Positions 23,324-35,400 of a DNA stretch of 64,000 nt are shown here, piece after piece. The stretch is taken from positions 3,286,001 through 3,350,000 of the forward strand of contig JAKZAN010000004.1 in NCBI GenBank assembly GCA_023053545.1, read 5' to 3'. A program made the position numbers and the translations under genes. The stretch comes from Lepidurus packardi. Lineage: Eukaryota > Arthropoda > Branchiopoda > Notostraca > Triopsidae. Below the pieces are notes generated by a model, which saw nothing but the letters and a program-made list of their open reading frames with translations, ran no database searches and had not been told where the DNA came from. The first letter of the stretch is position 1. Each line of letters begins with the position of its first letter.

Positions 23324-25196
23324 CTAGTTCCCATGTCGTTCCCATTGATCCCAGTATTCTATAGTCTGCATTTGATGCAGCCGTGACAAGGTGCGGTCCG
23401 AGGCAAATACTTCTTCCTCGCCTGTAAAGATACTAGCTACTTCTCCACTCTTCTGCGAGTTTACATTCAAATCGTCCATTAGCACTCGCTGCTCGTCTCT
23501 AAATGTACGCTGACACGATTCTGTTAGGCGAAACAGTTCCCGTAACGGAACATCAGCTGTTATAACGACTCGTACCTATTAAAAAAAGAAAATCGAAAAA
23601 AATCAGAAAAACGATTAAGAGCAAACTTCTTAACGGTAAAATGCTTTTGTTCAGGTAGCATAAAACACAAACATTATTATATACACAATACACAATATTA
23701 GAACAAAGTTATTGTTTGCCTTCCATTATTTAAGTTTACCTTGAAGCTCTCCTAAAAACGAGCACCTGAAAATTAACTTAAGAACTGAAAAAAAGGTTAA
23801 AAACTCACTCTGTGGTCGTAGAACGTATCAATCAAAGTTATAAACCTTCTCGCTTGCGATTTAAGTTCCAAATTTAGCTGAGGAATATCCCGAATGAAGA
23901 CGGTATGAAACATCTGCGACACTTGCAGATAATCACCAGCTCCAAGAGGCTAAAATGAACCAAAAATGTTACCAATTAATGAACCAATTAATGCACGCAT
24001 AAAAGTAGTTTACTCGATCGCACAATTCTTCGAAAGTGCAATAAGCTACTCTCCCACACGTAGAACTCAAAGAAACGTTACGTCCTTGCACCCTGAAGAC
24101 CTTAGGACGCACAATATCGTTCTCCTCTGCGCAAAGCGTTTTGAAAATAGCCTTCTCTTGCTGGTCAGCTTCAGCATCCGATTTCCTAAGTAATCCAAAA
24201 CAAAACTATTCATAAAAAATAGGGAATTCTTAGTTCTTGATTTGTAACAAGAAAGACTACACGAAATAAAAGCGTTCTTTTCCATTCCCTCCTCGCTGGC
24301 GGTAATCGACGCCCGAATCCAGACACATGATATGACAGTGACTCTTCAAAATGGGTATAAAAGGCAAGAAATTGGACCGCTGAAGACCGTTTTTGTACAA
24401 ATCATCTGGAGGACGATTGCTCGTAGCTACAATCACTGCTCCCAGCCGAAAAAGCTCAGTAAAGAGTCGTTTTAAAATCATTGCATCTCCAATATCAGTT
24501 ACCTATGATACCAAATCCCGGACAAGAAAACAAAATTATAGATAAATGACATACATTTCGTTCTTTTCTCTAAAATGTCTGACTTACTTGGAACTCATCG
24601 AAGCAAATGAGCCAACTTTCGGCAGTAATACTTTGAGCTACGGGGGGAATTGGATCGTAGCTAGCTGGTTTTTGGACGCCTGGATGAGTTTCAGCTAAGG
24701 CGTTTTTCACTCGATGGATTCGCTTATGAACGTCGAGCATAAATGCGTTGAAATGGACTCGACGTTTGCTTTCAACCGGGCAAGCGTCATGGAAAAGGTC
24801 CATGAGCATAGTTTTGCCTCCGCCTACAGCTCCATACAAGTAAAGTCCTTTGGGGGCATTGCTTTGGCTAGTACTTTCCTCTAAAGATGAAGGTTTAGCC
24901 CAACTGAAAAATTTAGTCCATAAATTGCTCTGCTCGGCTGGTTGGTAATGGAGAACATGGGAGTGGATTCCTTGAAGCTTTTCAGCCACTTGCAGCTGGA
25001 AACTGTCTTCAACTAATTGCCCAGCTTGTACTCTGTGTTTATAGAGAGCTAAAGGTCCTGCTGGGTCGCTGGAATCAGGGCCATCAAGGTCGGCAACCTT
25101 GAGAGCTTCTGCATGGATTTGTTTTGTGTATTTGAATACATACAGGTCAAAAATCCGCGACCTCTTAGGGAAAAATTCTAACAGCCGTCCTAGCAT
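23324..25196 (-). CDS. Afg1l: AFG1-like mitochondrial AAA ATPase (5 exons)
   Basis: AFG1L/LACE1 family ATPase of the mitochondrial inner membrane, known to assist turnover of respiratory-chain subunits. Exons in coding order: 25196-24588, 24502-24261, 24185-24014, 23949-23809, 23575-23324, giving 471 aa, close to the animal family length. The Walker A motif is [10 protein letters not shown] and the Walker B motif LICFDEFQ in exon 1. The sensor region [20 protein letters not shown] is in exon 2, and the conserved [14 protein letters not shown] is in exon 4. The start was placed at the ATG before [13 protein letters not shown], a short basic leader. Exon phases agree throughout. Confidence 0.95.
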
Positions 25197-25760
25197 GGTT
25201 TTCTCTTTCAAATTTCCATTTTAATCTAGAAAATAATTAATACAAAATAGAGTAAACAGAAGTTAATGAAACCACTTACAGTTGATTTTAAAAATATACA
25301 TAATCACCTCAGCTAGCGCTCTCTGATGGCGTGAATCTCTAATTAATAACTGACGAGTTTAGGACAACAATAGATGACGTTAAACGCAACACGCCCTTCG
25401 CAGTTCGTACGCATAACCTCTGCGACTTGTTTTACTTCGTTTGGCCGGTAAAGTGCAACTGATACGTCGTGGATTCAGTCTTTGGAAAATATGTGTAATT
25501 TTGTGAAGGCTAGCCTAAAATTAACTTTACTACATTTCTCTAGCAAAAGCACGAAAAAGGGAAAGCTTTCTAGTACCGAAGGCTTCTGGTTTTATTTTAT
25601 TTGTTTGCATACATTCTTCACTCTAGCGACCCCCAAATTCGCTTATAATTTCGCACTTATGTAAGCTTTTAATGCATGATTTTAAGGTGCAATTTAGGTT
25701 AAAATTCAGCCAGTCAATTTTTAATTCACGTTAAAATTGAAGTATTGTGTGTGCCATTAC
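25197..25760. other. Afg1l 5' flank, no further gene
   Basis: AT-rich intergenic DNA ending in the 8-bp target gccattac (25753-25760) of the hAT-like MITE. The Afg1l promoter is expected in the first 200 bp. No other gene is recognised. Confidence 0.5.
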
Positions 25761-26125
25761 CAGAGCTGGAACGAGCACGTTCTATTTATAACGCCATCTA
25801 GCGGGAAAATTCTAAACTATGTGAGCAATTTGGAACCATTATTTCGTTTAAGTAATTTTCACACTCACGTTTCATAACTGTTTACACTCTACGGTGATTT
25901 TGTAATTTTTGTCCAGCTAAATTTTGGACAGCCAACATAATAAAGGTAGAAAGTTCCGTTTCATTATTGAAAGTTGTAGTTCTTCCAATAGATGGGGTTT
26001 CAAAACCAGAGCGCGAGCCGCACTTTTTTTTAGAACTTCGAGCAAATGAGCGATTCGCTCGCGAAAATATGCGACGAGCGAAAGATTGAACGCGCTCGAA
26101 AAAAGACGAGCGATCTGTAGCTCTG
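25761..26125. mobile_element. hAT-like non-autonomous element (365 bp)
   Basis: The element is bounded by a perfect 8-bp target duplication, gccattac at 25753-25760 and 26126-26133. The termini are inverted: cagagctggaacgagcacg on the left, and on the right the complement reads cagagctacagatcgctcg. Eight-base target duplications and CAG-type termini are hallmarks of hAT elements. No transposase is encoded. It carries a CTCF-like word at 25793-25805 and a short palindrome gagcgattcgctc near 26050. Confidence 0.85.
25793..25805 (-). promoter_or_regulatory. CTCF-like motif inside hAT-like MITE
   Basis: Read on the - strand, cccgctagatggc fits the CTCF core. It lies inside a mobile element, so the element family may have spread such sites. 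Motif match only. Confidence 0.35.
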
Positions 26126-26133
26126 GCCATTAC

Positions 26134-29100
26134 TTGATATTGCATAATTATAGATTTCAATTGAAAATGTGTCTACAGTATGCAATTTCAAATTTCGCAA
26201 TAAAAAAAATATTGAAATACCGGCGGTTTTCGCTACTACCTAGTGACTTGATTATAAAAAACAATTCTACCGGAGCATTTCAGTAGATCTTCGACACGAG
26301 TTCTCTAATTAGCTTGACAGAATAGAACCATTAGCTTTTTCGCACCTCATTTCCGTAGATTTGTTCGTTTCATCGATCTTAACATCTTACAGTTTCTTAT
26401 TTAGAGAGGAAATTGAGACTCTTGCTCTGGCATCATATCAAAGACAAGCGTGACAAGACAAGATAAACGAGAGGCTGGATGCGGATGTATGATATAATGC
26501 AAGAGAATGAGCTTTATAAATTGGATTCTTGATGGAAGAGCCTGTTCTTCTCGATTTCCGTTGTGGAGCAAAAGGAAACGTGATCAACTTCCATCCCGTA
26601 AGTACTTGTTAAAAGCATACCCAAACTCTTAAGTGCCATGGCCTCCTACATGCGCAGTATGAAATCTGTCTAGAGCGACGTCTCCAACCCAAATCTAAAG
26701 CCACGCAAAACTGCAACAAAACGCAGGTTTGCCATCGTCACCGTCTTTCCTCAACGTTCCGTTCTCGTTCGTCGTCTTGATGCCTTCCAAGTAACTCGTA
26801 CAATCGCTCAAACACTTTCCGGGTCTCCATGTAAGAACAAATTAACCTTCATATTACCCCTAGCTTCTTAGACAAACCAACAAAAGTCTGCTACTATGAA
26901 AATGAGCAGCGCCAACCGCCAGAAAATTGTTAAAATTGAGTGAAGGCAATATTTGTGTACCATGACTAGTGATCTTGCCACAACCTTGACTCGTTTCCTC
27001 CCAAAGTGCTAATTAGTGACGAATTAAGCTCCGGAACTTCTAATATTCCTTAAATCTTCAACAGGATGACTTTAGACAGATAGTCTGTGGGAAAAAAGTA
27101 ATTACACCCAATTGTGATGAATTAAGAAGTGTTATAAGGTAAGAATAAAAAACGCATTTCTGTTTCTGGACTTCTTTTCTTAAGAATTATTGTGCAGTTT
27201 GTTTACATTGAAATAAAAACGGAAAATTTGCTGTTGGCAAGCCATTGAAAGATATTCGACTCGTTTGGGTCATTAAAAGAAACCACAACGACGAGTCTCC
27301 CTAACCTTAACCTGAGCAAAAAAAAAAGAAAATTGGCCTTAGGTTCAGCCACGCCCCTCGACATCCGACAAATTCCGGCTGGCTCTCTCTTTCTCATTCT
27401 CATCTCATTCCCAAGAAGTTTCCGGTACCCGCTTCTTCTCCCCCGCACACACACATATATATAAACACTACCATATTCCCTCCCCCTTCCTCGCTCTAGA
27501 ACTCCTTGACGTCCGAAGCACAAGCAAAAGACCAGCAACGCGGAGCATCGCCGCGTTCGTCTCGCGCCTGTATCGATTTTCGACTGGGCTTTACGTACAC
27601 TGCCACGGTTTCCAGCGAGGAGAAGCTAGATAGAACAAGAACTGCATTACGGATGTTTGCTCTACACCCACAGCCATTTTTACTCTTACATAACCCCCAA
27701 GACAAGAACAGAATTAGAAGAAGTTAGAAAACGGGATGAAAAACACAAAAAAGAAAATCTTCTCCCCCTCTTATTAACCGTTACCAAGCGTATAAGTTCT
27801 GAATTACTGACGTTCTTAGAGATGATACATCTTTTAGATTGGTATACTCATCCGTTTAGCAAAGGTGTATCGTAAAAGCGACAAAAAGCAACCTAATGTG
27901 AGTTAAACAAGTGCGTAAAAGCCTGCCCGGGATACATTTTTGTATCATCAAGAACTCTTCCGATGAAATTGCTGCTCTTTGCTTCTTAGAAGTTCCATAT
28001 AGATATACGCCAGTCCCGTTTCCCGTTTGACGCAAAATTCATTGATCTTGGGGGGGATATAGGCGCTTTAGCTGTAGCAGCAAACATAAACAACACTTTC
28101 GCCTCCTTTTCCATCCCGAAAATGCTGCTGAAAAGAGCATCTTCCTCTCCTTGTTAGCCCAAGAGGAAATTTCTTTTGACTCGGATTCGGCCAACTCTAT
28201 TTTTATGATTTGCTCCGGAACCTGGGACATGTCCAGAGGGTCCTTAAATAAAATGCAGCCAACGTTGTACTCCCTGCAAAAATGTCAAAAAAGCACTTGC
28301 TTGGCTCGCTTTGGATCAATTGGCTTTCAAACCGTTACCCCAGAAACAAAATTTTAAGGGGGACGAAAAAAGAAAATATGAAGAAGAATTGATGCCGTAT
28401 ATGGAAGCTGCCAAAGCTAACAAAGTGCACTAGAAGTATTTGACCACATTCGATAAGACTAGAGGGGGAGTTCTTTTGGGAAGATGGATGGAAGGGAAAA
28501 AAAGGAGAATTTCTATGACTTGGATTGGATTAATGGAAGTGATGAGTCAATTGTTGTATTTTGCAGATCCCCCTTTTACGCTATACTGCTGGCCTCTGGG
28601 GGACAAGATTGTTTGTTTTGTTACTTGCATGATACGCGTAAGGGAGAAAGGAAGCAGAAAGAAAGAAGAATACAAATCCCGCCCACGGCCTCACTGTCAT
28701 TGACGGACGGATGGATACGATATGGTAACAAACTTTTTTCACATTTGCTTTCCAAACACTTACTTGTACCTAGTCTTTGTACTTAATTTTCCTTTAAATA
28801 TCTAAATTAACAAAACATTAGGGTGTAAAAAAGCTTAAGTGACTTAATTGGACCTGTTCTTACTGTGAATCTTGGGTAGCTAAAATCTTCCCATGTTCTG
28901 TCTTGGCGAAGTTCCTTTGAGTGCCGTTAGATGTCCTTAAGATTCGGTAACCTAATGTGTTTAGATAATTTATTTCACTTCTAGAGTAGTCAAAACAGGG
29001 TCAAAGCAAGAATCTGCATTATTATGAAGAACTTATTTCAATATTAAATCATATGATTGGCATGTTTGCCCAAACTATCAGATTTAAGCATTCTTATATG

Positions 29101-29477
29101 CCACTTTTCTTTGAGGGAGCGATTTAGCGTTGTATGAACAGATATATTTCCATGACACTTGTCTGTATATCTGTCATAGTTTCTCGGATTGATGCTTTTT
29201 TTACGTTTGAGTTTTCCTTCGGAATTATGTTCCATAAACACAGTTTATAGCTTAAGATAGGGCTTGGAATTTCGGGGAGCATAGCCAGAAATATTGCTGA
29301 TTGTGATTCTGATAGGAAAGTAAGGTTTAATGATCCGGTATTTTGCAGATTTTGCGATTGTTTAAAGAAAATTAGTTTTTCTGTATTTTTTCCAAGTGGT
29401 GATGAGAAGTTTAATAGCAGTTTGTTTGTTGTTTACCCCTTGTGTCATATGAAGGCAAGGTCCAATTCCGCACGGCC
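26134..29477. other. Long upstream region of Culd, no coding gene seen
   Basis: About 3.3 kb without a convincing exon, RNA gene or transposon end. Near 27455-27700 a TATA-like run (atatatataaacac) is followed by a pyrimidine stretch and a CpG-containing, GC-richer block that could be a promoter and 5' UTR exon for Culd; this is a guess. Open frames here lack protein-like composition. Confidence 0.35.
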
Positions 29478-32400
29478 ATGGCTGATCCTGATGCAGACTC
29501 ACTACCACGACGAGAGTCACTGCTGGGATGCCGCTTTAACAGCAGCTGCCGTGATTCTCGGCGGAATTCAACATGGTCCATCGCCTTATTTTCCTCGACG
29601 ACACGGCCAGTCGTTCAATTAGTCCTCACAAGTCTTTTGCTCATCAACTTGGCGCCCACTACAATTACGAATGCCTCTTACGGTAACTCAAATTTTATAA
29701 GAAAAATCTCCACAGGATAATTCAGTCACAATTCTACCATAACAGACAGTGTTACCTTTCTCCATTTTTCTTTTTACAAGAAGTACTGAAAATTAAAGCT
29801 GCAATATTAGGATTCCCAACACTTGACAGAAATTCAGCTTGCTCGGGGCCCAGTAATGCGGTTCTGGCGCACTCTAGTGTGCAGTAGTCAAATAATCTAT
29901 TGTAAACAACGTAATAGCTTAGAAATCGTTCTAACAACGTAACGAGTTTGCTATAAAGTTGCATGTTTCTTAATGGTGTCGACAAATTCAAAGGAATAAC
30001 TTGCGATAATCGTAGTCAGATTAGAACAGATTGGGCACCAGAAAAAGGATTCCATATTTCATTGGATTATAGGTAGTAAAGATTTGGTTTTCTATCTAGA
30101 AAAGGATAGTTATAGTTGTAATAACTCAAAAATGGCCCCCATTTTTTGTCTTTTTTAATGACAAGATGTAAACCAATATGCTATTGAATTAGGTGAGCGA
30201 AGCAATAAAAAGTAGGATCCCTTAATCTGAAGGTCGTTTTCCTCGTTCCGATAAGTGCTTGGTATCCAAGAGTCCGTCGTAAACGAGCTATAGACGGTTT
30301 GCACATCCATCTGTGCTATTATAGGAGGAAAAGGCCAAGCAAAAGCGAGCCAAAGTTGGAATGCAAGCAAGGAAAAAGGGCCCAGGGGTCTGTTGTAACG
30401 ACACAACACGCTTTTCTTGTCCATTGTACCTCGTAAAAGAGCAAAGCTTCCCAAGATTTCATCATTGCCTATCTTTTCTTTTCTTTTTCTCCTCCCTTTC
30501 TCTTACCTCTCCTGTCCGCACTTTTTTCTTTACATATGCGTGTGTGTGTGGTACATAATATGGGCCAGAAGCACGTCAATAGCGTTGATTACGATATTCG
30601 CGGCGCAGATCAGCAAGCAATCCAATCAAAAAGTTTTCTTTTCAGCTCCGTCCTTCTGTCAAACAACTGATAATAAGCAACTTTCGTTGTCAGCCTGACT
30701 TATAGTCCCGCGAACATATAAAAATCATTATTGGCATTGGCAGAAGTTAACATCGACAGTATATTTTTTGTGTTCGGGAGGGTATTTTTTTATTGACTCA
30801 GAATCCATTGTTGGTTATTGGAAGAGACAAAAAAAAATGAATGGCGGAGTCTTTGGTCCTGACAGCGACCATAACAGGGAATTTTCCCTTTTTGCCTAAA
30901 GCAAGACAGCGATGAGACGAGACACACACACACACAACAAGGTTAAACTTAGCTTTTATGAATAATAAAATGCAAAGGATGGAAGAATTTCGGCGCCTTT
31001 TTGCGTTGGTTATGCGCACTGCAGGCTTTACAGAGTGTTCCATATGGCCCCAGCTTGGGGTAAACCTGCACTAAGTTCGGAATGACTCGAAAAGCAAAAG
31101 CCTACTTCCAAACTAAACATGACGATAAAGCAACGTCAACATCAACAATGAAAAACAGCCCTATCCAGTGGATTTTAAGCAGGTCAAACGTCACATTCTT
31201 CGCCAGTCTTTTCTCACACTTCTTCCAAAGTTGTTCAGTTGTTGTTTCTTTTCTCTTATACGGATGTGTATAATTTGTTATCAGCATCAGGGTTGTGTAA
31301 ATCACTTTTCGTTTTTTAAAATCGAATTTTTAGTACTCGTTTCATTAAACTGGGGTTTTTAAATCTAGTAAGGTTTTAAAAGTTCCGAATTTTTGTTAAG
31401 TAATTTTAGTTCTGTTACAAATTAGGAATTAACCCCGGTTTTGTAAGTGTTGTTCGGAATTCCTTTTAATCGTTGATTCTTATACGGTAATTTTCCAATT
31501 TAAATAAGTTATACTACGTTTTTGAAAAGGGAGTTTTGTCGTTTTGAAAGAAGAAGGAATTATGAGGCAAGTTTGGCTATCCCTGATAATAAAAGTAGTT
31601 ATTATTTAATTTAGCTTTTGTGAATAAGTGAATCTTGCTATGGCCAATACGTAATCAAAATTCAGTAATAGCTACATCTCTGCGCACCAAATAGAACTAA
31701 TGCCACACAAATGCTATAAAGGCACGGCAAGATTTTCACTAAAGAAATTTTAAGTTTGTAATTTGCTTGTCGACTTTATATTCAGTGTACCTAAAATATA
31801 CTATAATATACAGTACTTTTAGTTATTTAGAAGTTTAGTACAGGGATTTGCTATACTATCTTCTAGAATAAATCCTTATTTAGGTTTTCAAAAAATGTAA
31901 AAAATGTTTCTTCCCATTTGTGTACAATGTGTTCTATAATAATGTGGCAGAAGAGTTCCACTTTTAGATAGTCTCCTAACCTGAAACAGGACTAAAATGC
32001 TGAATCTCTTATCGATTGAGAAATCATTTACACAACAATATATCTTTTGCTGAAAAACAAAATAGGAAGAATAATAAAATACTTTGGGAGACTTTCAAAT
32101 GCTCGAAGTATTCTGAATCCTGTCAATTTCCTTTTGTGCACAGTTCTTAAGAAAAGAAAAAGGCTTGCACAAATCAAAGGCAAAAAATCTTCGGTTGACA
32201 GACTCATTACCGTTTGTTGACGGATCCATTAACGTCATAGCGGTATACGGTATAGTGGGTGCGAAAGGAAGCGACAATGAGAAAATCGCTATATACAGTA
32301 TAGCGAAGAAGCGAGCATGCAGCCGTGCTGGAGTCAAGTTTCCGTGAAAGACACATACTCGCTTCTTCGGCTACAGCACACACAGCAACCGAATTTCCGC

Positions 32401-35400
32401 TGCTTTTGCTTGCTGCAAGTATCGATCCGGAGGAGCGTTTGAGCAGACGACGGCGAGAGGGTAGAGAAAGGGGAAAACGACAAGAAAGTAGAGTATAATA
32501 ACGAGGAAATTTTTTCAAATACAAAGAAAAAACGGCCCCAGAATAGGCGTGGCTTAACCGACCAAGTGTGTTTGGGAGATAAAACTGCTCAAGTGTGTTC
32601 CTCCATTGCAAGGAAAGAAAAAAAAAAGGAAGAAAACTGTATGTCTAAGACAAAGAAATTGGTCGGAAGTTCAAGAGAATATAGCGAAAACCTTGAAAGT
32701 TTCCTTTAGTCTGGCACGCTGACTTGGCTATTTAATAGGAAAAGAAAAATAGCAGAAAAATAGATGACATGTTGGACTCTTGGTAAAAAATATAAAGCAC
32801 AGTTGAACGATTGCCAAAACACTATAAACTAAAAAAAAATATAAAAGAACTACAATGCTAGTTGTAGCAGTCGTCTGCCTGCTTTTGATCCTCACCGTGT
32901 TCATTATCTTAATTATAGTTTTTAAGACTTAAACCCACAAAGTGACCAAAGGAAGGAAAAAACTTCTCATCCTTTTAAAGAACCGAGATTGTAGATTCAA
33001 GAGTGTCAATAAAGTCGCATCAAAAGATTCCCCCCCCCCCCCCACCACTCTGTATTGTATTGGACCCAACTTTTGAAAAAGGGTCCAGAGGATCCGTTCA
33101 TCCAAAGAAAACGAGGTGAGAGAAAGTGAGGTTTTTGTGTAATGAGCAAATAACGAGCTTATAATGGGGGAAGGTTGAGGGAGGAGGGGTCACGCATCTT
33201 TGGTTGAGATGATGAAACTAATTAGCAATTGTTTGTCTTTTCTCTTTCATGTGCGGTTGGAATATGTGTCGCGTTCGATGGGATTTGGGAATGTAAAACA
33301 ACCGGTTTGTAGTAGTGGGCGAACCAGGTGTCTTTGATTGGGACGACGAGATTCCTCGCATCGAAAATTCGACTCAGTCGCCCAATGCTCCAAGTAAGTT
33401 TCAAAACTTTCAATCTTCCTATGTACAGTGTAATCCACTATTCCCTTACAAACCTTATCAAAGTTCCGAAATTAATCACACAAACCTGGTCCAGCATGTA
33501 GTATGTTAGTTCTAAATGTAAGCCAAGTTTTTTGAGTTTCCTACAAACTTAAATTCCTATACTAAAATTTTAAGATTATTCAAAAATTCCAGAAATAAAA
33601 AATTGAAAAATTATCAAGATTCAAGCTAGATTAACTTATTTTTCAAGTATTGTCTATAATTTTAAAACCTTAAACTGCGTATTTCCAGAAAGCATAGATG
33701 ATAGAAATAGACAGTTTTATCATTTCATTTAAACATAGATAGTTTTTCACAAACTATCGTTAGATAGAGGTTTTGTTGATGTTCCCTACGTTACTGTCAA
33801 GGGATTTGATGAAAAGAAAGAAAGACTAGTCTGGCTTTCATGTAGTTGTTTTTGTGTTCCCCGTATAGAAGACTAGGCTACGAAGAGTACTTATAAGTTT
33901 GCTTTCTTGTAATATTTTTTGGAAGGTTTGGATTAATTTGACATATAAATTACTGTCTCTTGTACCCTTTTCCTCTAGAATGTGATCGCACTTTTATCAG
34001 CAGTCCAGACGGACCCCGGAATGGGACATTTGTTTCGCCCACTTTTGCCAATTTGGAAGGCCATTCGCGTCAATGCCTCTACACTTTTGTGGCCGGACCA
34101 GGAGAACGCGTCCATATTGCCTTCCACGTCTTTAATCTCCGCGGCACACCTCCCGAGTAAGTGTTATACACATATGCTAGATATTTGTCAAGAAAAAAAA
34201 TGAAAAAAAATATTAGTTTCAGCTCAGTTTCTTTTGCGCGTCGGACTAACTATGTATTATCCCCTGTCTTCCATTTCTCATTCCCGTTATTAACACAACA
34301 AAACATATTACCTTTGCCCAATTCTTCCTCGTTACAGAATATCCAAACGACAGACTCCTCCCATTTACCCACTCACACTCATGTGTTAAGCCTCTTTAAG
34401 TAATGAAACGCATTTGATTAGTTTTCAATGAAAAAAATCGATTTAAAACTCCCTCAAGGCTCCAGAATTCGTAGCTTTTCTGTTTGTTTCGAACAAAAAT
34501 TAATACTGGACACTCTTGAATACTCAAAACAAATTATGCAACGGGGCCGCTTTTAAACCCTGGCTTTTTTGTATAAAAAGTAATACCAAGCTGAGATACA
34601 AAACCTGTACCTGATTTACCACACACAAAGAACCAAGGATGTGGCTGGGGAAATATCTTTTTCACATTTTTCAGAAATCTTCAATACTGTTCAGAATTCT
34701 TATGTTTTGCAAGGGTTTACAAGCGGAAGTCCTGCCCATCCAAAAAAAGAATCTGGTTTGAAGGATTTAAAAAACAAAAATAAAAAAATACTAGTTTCCC
34801 CCTTCACATTCATCCCTTTTATTGGACGTCTATATTTATACATTCAATTCTTCAATGATTGCTTTGACGTTTGTTTTGACATTGTAATTATACAATTAAT
34901 GAATCTTTGCTAACGAACCGTCATCCTGGGTTCTTTGTGCTGACAGTGGATCCACTTTGGGACTGACTCCCATGTGAGTATTGATTCTCACCCCACCTCC
35001 TGTGCCCATATTTGGAGGTATTGCGACACTAAAAATCCAAAATTAGAATATTACACAAAGGTTAACAATATTGAAAAAGGAAAACAGTCATAAGAACATC
35101 TCAACACCGAATATCTAAACACCGAACACTGAAGCCAATCAAACATACAACTTTCAATAGTAGGAAAGTTTCAACACTGAAAATCTTTCATTTGAACAGT
35201 AGGAGCACTCACTTGAACAAGAACTAATTCATCACTATTTGAGTACTACATTTTTTTCGCTGCAATATGCACATTTTATTCCAACATTGAAATGTTAAAA
35301 CAATGTACAACAATCACCCGTTTATTTACTTAAGATAGTTAGTCTATAAACGACCGTTACTGAAAGTTTTAAGACACCCTGAGATGCTATGACGTCACTA

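Noticed and set aside
27203-28790. Several open frames upstream of Culd
   Set aside because: Low-complexity or basic composition, mutually overlapping on both strands, no splice partners; more likely UTR or regulatory DNA.
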